A model generated the notes under the pieces. The model did no database searches. It was not told the DNA's origin and saw only the letters and a list, made by a program, of their open reading frames with translations. The position numbers were made by a program, and so were the translations under genes. Shown here piece by piece: positions 56,701 to 64,000 of a stretch of 64,000 nucleotides of DNA. Source of the DNA: Allolobophora icterica (lineage: Eukaryota > Annelida > Clitellata > Crassiclitellata > Lumbricidae); contig OY744605.1 in assembly GCA_963556255.1 (NCBI GenBank), positions 64,420,234 through 64,484,233 of the forward strand, written 5' to 3'. Positions within the stretch are counted from its first letter, which is position 1, and each line of letters opens with the position of its first letter.

Positions 56701-58942
56701 AATTCCATGTTTTTGTGTGGCGGTCAAGGCCACAGTGCGTATGTGGGAGGATTTATTTTATGCGAATAGCATCGTTTTCTTTAATTTTACATGCGAAGGG
56801 AACAGCATCGTTTATCTTAATTTTTCATGCGAAGGCCCAGTATCGATCATTTAATTTTTATTTAATTTCAATAGGCGACTGTCCGGCAACGACCGTGATA
56901 GGGAAGCCCGATCGACGGTGTAAAGCCAGCGCATAGCGAGCAGACGCGCTCATTCGGGATGCATAGAGCCTGCCTCACGGTGCGCTGCTTTATACGTGAA
57001 GAGTTGGTTCGACTCTTCATACATAGCAATACTGTTAAACAGCGTTGTTGGTTAGCGACTCAGTTACCGATTCAAATATACTGCACTCAGTGTGGTAGGC
57101 GAGTGATTTTGGTTACGACAGAGTCAGAGTTCGAGTTTCCGGTTAGTACAAATATATTTACGGACGAAAGGGGCGTCCGAATAATATAATCAGGCGATCC
57201 CGAGTACAGCTAAAGAAGTTCACTGTTGGGAGACGGGCCGACAGCGCCGATCCGGCGGGTTGGATCCCTCCGTTGATCGCGAAGCGGTCTAGATCCCGAT
57301 TGCGGGAAATCTACGGCTGAGTAATACTCGGGGAAGGATACCGTTGATACACAGGAAAACCAATTCAGTGTGAGATCGAAAACCAGGGTGAATTTGGCGA
57401 CGGGCAGGAAAGTCCCTCTTGGGTTTAGAAGAACTCCGCGATCGGAGCTTGTCCGGTAACCCATGGGAGTAGAGGTGACCTTCTTAAGGTAGCCATTTTC
57501 TGGAATTCTGAAATCCTTGAAACCAAGAGTAAATTTGGCGTCGGGCAAGGAAATCCCTCTTGGAGTTCGAAGAACTCCAAGATCCGACAGTGTTTGGTTT
57601 TATACACTGAGACGAGTTTTACGCGATTTCGGCGTACTCGACACAGGGGAAGTTCTACGCGCTTTCGGCGTACTCGGCCGGGAGAGTTTTACGCGACTTC
57701 GGCGTCTTCGGCTGGGAGAGTTTTACGCGACTTCGGCACTCGGTGAAGTGACCGTCGGGATACCTGAAAAAACCAGTTTAGTACAAAAACGATAATAAGG
57801 GTAAATTTGGCGACAGGCAGGAAGTTCCCTCTTGGGTTTTGAAGAACCCCGCGATCGGAGCTTGTCCGGTTACCTGTGGGAGTAAGCGTGACCTTCGTTA
57901 GGGAACCAAAATTCGGAAATTCTTGGGAACAAAATTCAGGACATTCTGGTAACCTTACGGGGTCGGCGTTACATTTGGATTGTGACACTTGGATGGCTGA
58001 CACGCCGGTGGAGCGTTGGAGGGGCTCCATCGCCCGGTAACTAAAAATAGTTACTGGGAAAGACCACTGTTACCGAAAGACCGCAGTACGGGAAAAGACC
58101 GCCCGACAACTGATTACAGTGCGGTAAGACCAGGAAAACGATAGAGTCAGGAAAATCTTGTATTCAAACCAATCGTTATTCAGAGCAAATAACTTGGTGA
58201 TCGAAACACGTAGTTCCGAGAACTGACCGAAGTGCGAAGTAGGGCCCACCTCGTGCGCCGGTCGGAACACAGTTCTGCGTGCGGTTAGGGAGGTTTTAGA
58301 CCTAGAACCTGTCCTATCAGAAGAGAGTGTCGTGAGACCAGTATACCGCGTTAATATACACGTGCATATATTATCGCAAGATGTTCGCGTGTTTGAGACG
58401 GCACGACGTGACGACTCGTCAGATGTACACCTTGTCCTCTCGGACAGGAGAACGTTCAGGGTTTTCCCCTATTGACGATAACTCGAGAGTCATGAGATGC
58501 AGAATGGTACGTGAGGGTTCGGTTAAGGTGGAGAAAAAGAGAAAGTCTTTGACTAAGAGATCTCACAGGAAGCTGAGGACTCCTGCCGGCAAGAGAGCGA
58601 ACCCTGTTCTAAAGGACGGCCATCCTGAGGACGAGGACGTTGCCCACCCGGCGACCGCGGCAGTGGCAGAGTCCGAAAGTGAGATGGAGCTTGACAGCGA
58701 CACTGTTCGCAAACAAGCGATACCCTCGGGACCTCCTCTTGGAGAAATGGGCACTGAGAGCGGAGACAGGGAACCGCTCGTCTACAGCAGAAGTAGACAG
58801 GATAGTGACCCGGGCGACTCCAGAAGGTCAGTTGGCTGGAGCCGAACCCAGCCCGACGACGAAGCAGCGTCTCGGGTAAGACCGACACAAATTGGTACCA
58901 TGTCTGATGAAGGGTTAGTTGATCTCGAGCGACGAACGTCAC
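56701..58942 (+). mobile_element. Probable 5' LTR and leader of a second Ty3/gypsy element (boundaries unsure)
   Basis: This precedes an intact gag-pol frame and has no host-like feature. It contains internal direct repeats, CpG-rich tracts and TATA-like words (TTTATACG near 57008, ATATACACGTGCATATATTA near 58352). A primer-site-like sequence follows at 58947, which would place the LTR end at CACA/58943. The second LTR lies beyond the window, so neither boundary can be confirmed. Confidence 0.4.
57366..57905. repeat. Three ~100-bp direct repeats plus ACGCGACTTCGGCG array
   Basis: Copies start near 57376, 57526 and 57796 with AAATTTGGCGACGGGCAGGA-like sequence and share TCCCTCTTGG and GAAGAACTCCGCGATCGGAG. 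Between copies 2 and 3, GTTTTACGCGACTTCGGCGT recurs about five times (57613-57742). Confidence 0.85.
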
Positions 58943-59025
58943 AAACTGGTACCAGAAGTGGGGTCCTAACGTTTTCTTGTCACCGACAGGCAAGGTCAGG
59001 AAGATACCGAGGACGAGTCGGATGA
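58381..59025 (+). CDS. Upstream ORF of the second element (frame 1)
   Basis: A 214-residue frame with a basic then acidic/Ser-rich composition (KVEKKRKSLTKRSHRK, AESESEMELDSD), unlike chance sequence. It overlaps the start of the gag-pol open frame, which lies in a different frame. It may be the true N-terminus of Gag, joined by a +1 frameshift or by splicing at TTTTCTTGTCACCGACAG (58972-58989), or an ORF inside the LTR. No known domain recognised. Confidence 0.4.
   Translation: MFACLRRHDVTTRQMYTLSSRTGERSGFSPIDDNSRVMRCRMVREGSVKVEKKRKSLTKRSHRKLRTPAGKRANPVLKDGHPEDEDVAHPATAAVAESESEMELDSDTVRKQAIPSGPPLGEMGTESGDREPLVYSRSRQDSDPGDSRRSVGWSRTQPDDEAASRVRPTQIGTMSDEGLVDLERRTSQTGTRSGVLTFSCHRQARSGRYRGRVG
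58947..58963 (+). other. Candidate primer-binding site, tRNA-Leu type
   Basis: TGGTACCAGAAGTGGGG is complementary to CCCCACTTCTGGTACCA, close to the 3' end of tRNA-Leu(UAA) with CCA (one difference from human as recalled). The gag-pol frame becomes open at 58970, directly afterwards. Confidence 0.45.
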
Positions 59026-59551
59026 AGTGCCCCATAGTGAGCACGGAGGCGCGCGTCCAAAGTTACGTAAACGGAAAAGCAAACGAAGGTTGCTTGATGA
59101 AACGGGTGCACCTGACGAAACCAGTGCATTTGAAACGGAAGCTGGAACCCGCGGTGGGCGTGAAAGAGGTTTCCATGAGGATAACGGATGGTTGATAACC
59201 GTTCCAAAGACTACTGAGGTAGTACGGAACGATGTGAATAACGAGACATTCACACACTGGCGAGAGACCGTTGGTGAGAGTAGGTTTGACAGGTCCAAAC
59301 CACTCGACGACAATAGAGTTCCGCGTATAATACATGAGAGAACGTTCGACAATAGATCGGGGAACCTTGTGCAGGTTCAAGTACCTAGTATTGTACGGGG
59401 CAAGCAACCTGTACAGTTGAGACAGGCTTGTGATAGGCCAAGAGACATTGAGACAGGCCTGAAACCGCGGGGTGACGCCGTAGTGCAGAAAACGAGTGGT
59501 GACATCGTGGCGCATCAGCGAAACGAAGGTAATCGAGTACCGTTTACCAAC

Positions 59552-62500
59552 ATGGAAGAAGGTCGCCCAAGACCTGTGACAGATGAGGTAGATTGGCAAG
59601 CGGAGATGTCTTACCTGCGACAGAGTGTGGCAATGATGAGTTCGAAACTTGAAGAACTGTCTGTTCCTGCTGCTCAGCATGCGAAGTCTTACCGACGCGA
59701 GACATCGGGGAAACCTACGGGCCCAGGTTACCAGATGGATCGCCGAGGGAAGCTGCAGATCGAAGAGCCGGCACGGAGCCGAGGTAACACAGAGACACGC
59801 GAGGAAGTTTCGCTTTCGGAAACTTCGGAAAAGTTACGTAGCCGCTATCTTCCCGAGGACAGCGGGAGAGAGTCACACGGAAAAACGGCAAGGCAATCGA
59901 GTCGACAACGTCTGTTGACAAGAGGAAGGGTTGAGGCGAAATTACGTTCGTCAGTGAGTTCTTCAGATTCAGACACCGATAGTGTTGGTCCAGAAGAGGC
60001 CATGAGAACCGGAGTCTTTGACAGGAAAAACCTCCGCCAACGAGGAAGACACGAGAGTTATGAGAAAACTGAAAGGGAGACGTATGGTAAGGAACGTCTA
60101 CCAGAGTACGAGAGACGCGGTTTAAAACAGGCACTTGATAGAGAAACCGAGAGAGAATCGAACATGGGAAGAGACAGAGATCATTTGGCCTGGGATGAGA
60201 CCCACGAGCGGTACTCTAAAGGGCACAAACCAGATTCGAGAAGTCGTAATTGTCTTAGGTACGACGAATCTGACAGACCGCCAGAGTCAGGAAAAAGAGA
60301 TATTCGCGAAGAAGACAGAAGAGTTACGTTCGTCAACGGAAACTCTCAGAGCTCTCGCAATAAATATAAACGATCGGAGTCCAAAGACTACGCAGGTGGT
60401 GAACCTCGTAGAAAAGGTCAGAGACAGGCTGAGTACATCTCTGATGAAGACAGTGCAACGTCCGACGACCGAGAGATGACTACGATGTATTCTAAGTGGC
60501 GTACAGGGAAGACGTTGGGTACTCTGAGGGGACAGAGTCGGCACCGGTCAGTGGTGAGGACAGACGAGGAAAACGATTCCAGGAGTAACGATGGGGACAA
60601 CCGGAGAGGAAATCCCAAGAAGAGTGTCGGAAGATCACTTGTTACGCGGACAAGAGGCGAAGACCGATCGGATCGCGGTATACGAATCAAGCTAGAGAAG
60701 TACGACGGCAAGTCAGCGATCGCAGCCTTTCTAGCAAAGTTCGAAGTTTGTGCACGGTGCAACCGGTGGAGTGATCAGGAAAAAGCAGACCAGTTAATGT
60801 GTGCCCTAACGGGTCCCGCTTCGCAGCTGTTGTGGGACATGGGTGCACAGAGGGACGTGTCTTGGCGAGAACTTGTTGAGCGGCTTAAGGCCCGGTACGG
60901 GTCTGATGACCAAACTAGCCTATATCGGATGAAACTTCGCACTTACCGGCAGGCTCACGGAGAAACGCTGAGTAGTGTAGTGCAGGAAGTACGAAGGCTA
61001 ATGGCTTTGGCATACCCAGGACCAACAAGTGATATCGTCGAGACGGTCGCTTGTGACGCTTTCATTGATGCACTGGCAAACCAAGATTTGGGGCAGAAGG
61101 TGCGCGAGCGAGAACCAGTTAACCTCGAAGCGGCGTATAAACATGCGGTGAGGTTGGATGCCTATGGTCGATCTTCGACACAAGGTGGTGATTTAGACCG
61201 GAGACACGCGAGAGTTAAAGTTACCATGGAAGACCGAAAAGACTCGAGCACTGAGGGGCAACAGTCTCGTCGTCTAGAAGATCTCGAGCGAAAGATTAAA
61301 AATCTTTCAAGAGAACTTGATCGAGTGACAATAAATCAGAATTTGGGCATCGTTCCGAGAAAACCTCATGAAAGGGAGAACAGTTCTGATCTAGCTGTGG
61401 GAGATCAGAGGACAACCGAACCGAATGTGGGATGGCGACGGATTTATCCGCCCACACGGTTGCGTAACCCGGATATCGAATGCTACTTGTGCAAACGAAA
61501 AGGACACATGAAGCGATTTTGTCCTCAGAGAAACGCTGAGACGAATGGTGCAACCGGTACCAGTGAACCTACAAAGGCTGAACCGATACAAGAGGAAACC
61601 CAAAACCGACTGGTCAAAGGCAGTAGGGTGGCCTACGTGGTTGCGAGACTGGCAGGAAAACGTATACACTGTCTACTTGATTCTGGAAGTGAAATGTCAC
61701 TTGTACCACGACGTTTCGTGCTAGACGCTGTGCTAGTACCGTCAGAACAGCGACTCCTAGCCGCTAATGGAAGTCAGATTAAGGTGGATGGTGAAACTAA
61801 CCTTAAGATTCGGATCGGAAAGCAGGTGTACCCTGTACCCTGTCTAGTTACAGACCAAGTGACAGAAGTGATCTTGGGGTTATCTTGGCTGGAAGCCAAT
61901 CAGGCAAGATGGGACTTCGCAAGTCGATGCGTTTTCCTTGGGAGCGAGAAGATCCCTCTGAAAGAGGTCGTTACCGAGTCCATGTGCCGGAGGGTTATTG
62001 TGCAAGAGGACATAATAGTTCCTCCAAGGAGCGAAGTTGACGTTCCCGCTTGGGTCGTATACCCGCATTTCCAAAAAGATAACGAAGATTGGACGACCAT
62101 TCCAATGGAATTATCAAAAGATTTGATAATCGGACGTACGTTGGTGACAGGAAGAGACACGGAAGTGTGGATCAGGATGTTGAATGTTGGAGACAGAGAT
62201 TCGCTAGTCAAGAAACGGACTGAATGTCCGCTGGAGCGAGTGAACGTAGTCGATGTGACAGTTAATCGAGCCAGAACGGAATCGTATGATGAGCCTTACC
62301 GAAGCGAAAACCCGGAGAAGCCTATGGGCCCAGGTTATCCGGAGGAACGCCGAGGAAAGCAGCAAAGTACGATTGACCGGTTTGGATCGAAGATTAGTAC
62401 AACGGCCAGTGTGGCGGAGCAGACGCTCAACCCACTTGCCGAACAGACCCTAAAACGACTATGGGAAGAAGTGCCAGCAGACATTTCGGAAGAAGAGCGA

Positions 62501-64000
62501 ATCAGGTTACGAAAACTTGTGCTAACGTACAGCGCAACGTTTTCCCTTAACGAAAGTGATAACGGATTCACTTCGGTGATCCAACACGAGATCGATACGG
62601 GACAGGAGAAACCAGTTCGGCAACCTTTGAGACGTCAACCGCTTTCCATGTTACCGGAAGTTGATCGTCAGGTAGAAGACATGTTGAGACAAGGAATCAT
62701 TGAACCTTCGATATCGGAATGGGCATCCAATGTCGTAATGGTTAAGAAAAAGGATGGCAGTATGCGTTTCTGTATCGATTACAGGCAACTGAACCTGAAG
62801 ACACGGAAAGATGCTCATCCGTTACCCCTTATCCGCGAGAGTTTAGATACCCTGGGTGGCGCCAGATGGTACAGTACGTTCGATTTGAGAGCAGGTTATC
62901 ACCAGATGGCCTTGCACCCAAGAGACAAACACAAGACCGGGTTCGTTACGAGAAGGGGCAGCTTCCAATTCAAAGTGTTACCTTTCGGATTGTGCAATAG
63001 TCCGGCCTCGTTTTGTCGACTAATGAACTTAGTCTTGACAGGGCTAAACTATGACATCTGTCTGGTTTACTTGGATGACATAATTGTGTTCTCGAGGGAC
63101 GTAGAGACGCACATGCAACGTCTAGAGATGATTTTCAGGAGATTACAAGAGTATAATCTCAAGCTGAAACCATCCAAATGTTACCTGTTACAACAGAGAG
63201 TATTGTTTCTTGGTCACGTTTTGAGTGAAGAAGGGGTCGCGACGGATCCGAGCAAGATCAAGGCCGTAGAAGAATGGTCTGCTCCTCGGAACTTGAGGCA
63301 AGTCAGATCCTTCGTTGGTCTTTGCTCCTATTACCGACGTTTCATACATGATTTCGCGGTGGTAGCTCAACCACTTCATTTTCTGACCAGGAAAAATGTA
63401 CCGTTCCGTTGGACTGACGAATGTCAGGGAGCTTTCGAAGAGCTTAAACGAAAGTTGGTTTCCGCACCTATACTTGGGTTACCGAACGACGAGGGCCAGT
63501 ACATCCTAGATACGGATGCCTCGGCATACGCCATTGGAGCGGTGTTATCGCAAGTACAAGAAGGAGAAGAGACAGTGATTTGTTACGCGAGTCGGCTCTT
63601 GTCGACGGCGGAACGGAACTATAACGTTACCAGGCGAGAGTTGTTAGCTGTGGTGTATTTCTTGAAAGAGTTTCGTCAGTACTTACTGGGTAGTAAATTC
63701 CTACTCAGAACAGACCACTCCGCACTTCAGTGGTTACGCAGAACACCGGAACCGATTGGCCAACAGGCTCGTTGGTTAGAGATGATAGAGGAGTTTGACA
63801 TGGAGATATGTCACAGACCGGGAGCAAAACACGGTAACGCAGACGCGATGTCTAGAGGTCCGGGTGAGGAACAACCTAAAGTGGTTACCATGAGAGTTAC
63901 GAATGACGACGTGATGTGGGCACGTCCGATCGGAGAAGTAACGCGCTCCGAGGTTACCAGTGAAGATACAGGCCAGGAAATCCGTTGGACAAAGGAGTTT
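59552..64000 (+). CDS. Gag-Pol polyprotein of a second Ty3/gypsy element, runs off the window
   Basis: There is no stop from 58970 to the window end. The first in-frame ATG is 59552, giving at least 1483 residues. Counting from it, an Arg/Glu-rich N-terminus precedes a gag core (KLEKYDGKSAIAAFLAKFE near residue 380). A CCHC knuckle CYLCKRKGHMKRFC starts at 644, and protease LLDSGSEMS has Asp710. RT follows with STFDLRAGYHQM and YLDD (Asp1175), then RNase H (DTDASAYAIGAV, TDHSALQWL). Integrase would follow outside, the ordinary Ty3/gypsy order. All catalytic residues seen are intact. Codons between 58970 and 59552 also look coding, so the true start may be upstream. Confidence 0.88.
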   Translation, partial: MEEGRPRPVTDEVDWQAEMSYLRQSVAMMSSKLEELSVPAAQHAKSYRRETSGKPTGPGYQMDRRGKLQIEEPARSRGNTETREEVSLSETSEKLRSRYLPEDSGRESHGKTARQSSRQRLLTRGRVEAKLRSSVSSSDSDTDSVGPEEAMRTGVFDRKNLRQRGRHESYEKTERETYGKERLPEYERRGLKQALDRETERESNMGRDRDHLAWDETHERYSKGHKPDSRSRNCLRYDESDRPPESGKRDIREEDRRVTFVNGNSQSSRNKYKRSESKDYAGGEPRRKGQRQAEYISDEDSATSDDREMTTMYSKWRTGKTLGTLRGQSRHRSVVRTDEENDSRSNDGDNRRGNPKKSVGRSLVTRTRGEDRSDRGIRIKLEKYDGKSAIAAFLAKFEVCARCNRWSDQEKADQLMCALTGPASQLLWDMGAQRDVSWRELVERLKARYGSDDQTSLYRMKLRTYRQAHGETLSSVVQEVRRLMALAYPGPTSDIVETVACDAFIDALANQDLGQKVREREPVNLEAAYKHAVRLDAYGRSSTQGGDLDRRHARVKVTMEDRKDSSTEGQQSRRLEDLERKIKNLSRELDRVTINQNLGIVPRKPHERENSSDLAVGDQRTTEPNVGWRRIYPPTRLRNPDIECYLCKRKGHMKRFCPQRNAETNGATGTSEPTKAEPIQEETQNRLVKGSRVAYVVARLAGKRIHCLLDSGSEMSLVPRRFVLDAVLVPSEQRLLAANGSQIKVDGETNLKIRIGKQVYPVPCLVTDQVTEVILGLSWLEANQARWDFASRCVFLGSEKIPLKEVVTESMCRRVIVQEDIIVPPRSEVDVPAWVVYPHFQKDNEDWTTIPMELSKDLIIGRTLVTGRDTEVWIRMLNVGDRDSLVKKRTECPLERVNVVDVTVNRARTESYDEPYRSENPEKPMGPGYPEERRGKQQSTIDRFGSKISTTASVAEQTLNPLAEQTLKRLWEEVPADISEEERIRLRKLVLTYSATFSLNESDNGFTSVIQHEIDTGQEKPVRQPLRRQPLSMLPEVDRQVEDMLRQGIIEPSISEWASNVVMVKKKDGSMRFCIDYRQLNLKTRKDAHPLPLIRESLDTLGGARWYSTFDLRAGYHQMALHPRDKHKTGFVTRRGSFQFKVLPFGLCNSPASFCRLMNLVLTGLNYDICLVYLDDIIVFSRDVETHMQRLEMIFRRLQEYNLKLKPSKCYLLQQRVLFLGHVLSEEGVATDPSKIKAVEEWSAPRNLRQVRSFVGLCSYYRRFIHDFAVVAQPLHFLTRKNVPFRWTDECQGAFEELKRKLVSAPILGLPNDEGQYILDTDASAYAIGAVLSQVQEGEETVICYASRLLSTAERNYNVTRRELLAVVYFLKEFRQYLLGSKFLLRTDHSALQWLRRTPEPIGQQARWLEMIEEFDMEICHRPGAKHGNADAMSRGPGEEQPKVVTMRVTNDDVMWARPIGEVTRSEVTSEDTGQEIRWTKEF

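Noticed and set aside
58553..63379. Several minus-strand open frames over the second retroelement
   Set aside because: Shadow frames opposite the continuous plus-strand gag-pol frame.

Overview
This window is eukaryotic, almost certainly from a marine invertebrate animal. It carries introns with GT/AG splice sites and the 3' end of a TM9SF3-type gene. It also holds many CR1/L2-like LINE 3' ends, hAT-type transposons with 8-bp target duplications, Ty3/gypsy LTR elements and an extreme load of microsatellites. A 200-base N gap (42888-43087) shows it is draft assembly. The species cannot be fixed. Gmr1-like LTR elements were first described from deuterostomes, and the palindrome TAGGCCTA recurs 16 times, but a mollusc is not excluded.

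Layout. 1-1540: last three coding exons of TM9SF3 on the + strand, with a decayed tandem duplicate of the terminal exon inside the last intron, then about 5 kb of AT-rich sequence that may be a long 3' UTR. 5.7-11 kb: small hAT-like elements and long (CA)n and (TA)n tracts. 11168-17752: a complete LTR retrotransposon with identical 432-bp LTRs, a 5-bp target duplication, a tRNA-Leu-type primer site and one 1663-codon gag-pol frame. Its integrase lies upstream of reverse transcriptase, which is the Gmr1-like arrangement. 18-32 kb: repeat-rich DNA hiding a minus-strand gene. Three exons (32142-32210, 27984-28113, about 25366-25616) join in frame to encode a signal peptide and a cysteine-patterned secreted protein. 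32.4-36 kb: LINE 3' fragments and a hAT MITE. 36840-38064: a non-autonomous hAT element with a second MITE nested inside it. 39899-42235: a larger hAT element with a broken transposase relic. 43.5-56 kb: decayed LINEs, three more hAT MITEs, a tRNA-derived SINE and minisatellites. About 56.7-64 kb: a second Ty3/gypsy-type element whose gag-protease-RT-RNase H frame is open to the window edge.

The only host genes I can support are TM9SF3 (Golgi/endosomal nine-span membrane protein) and the minus-strand secreted protein. The rest is mobile DNA or simple repeats. The most notable items are the intact Gmr1-like element with a compact LTR promoter (kappaB-like, CRE, heat-shock element, TATA), and a minisatellite whose unit copies the splice donor of the signal-peptide exon.
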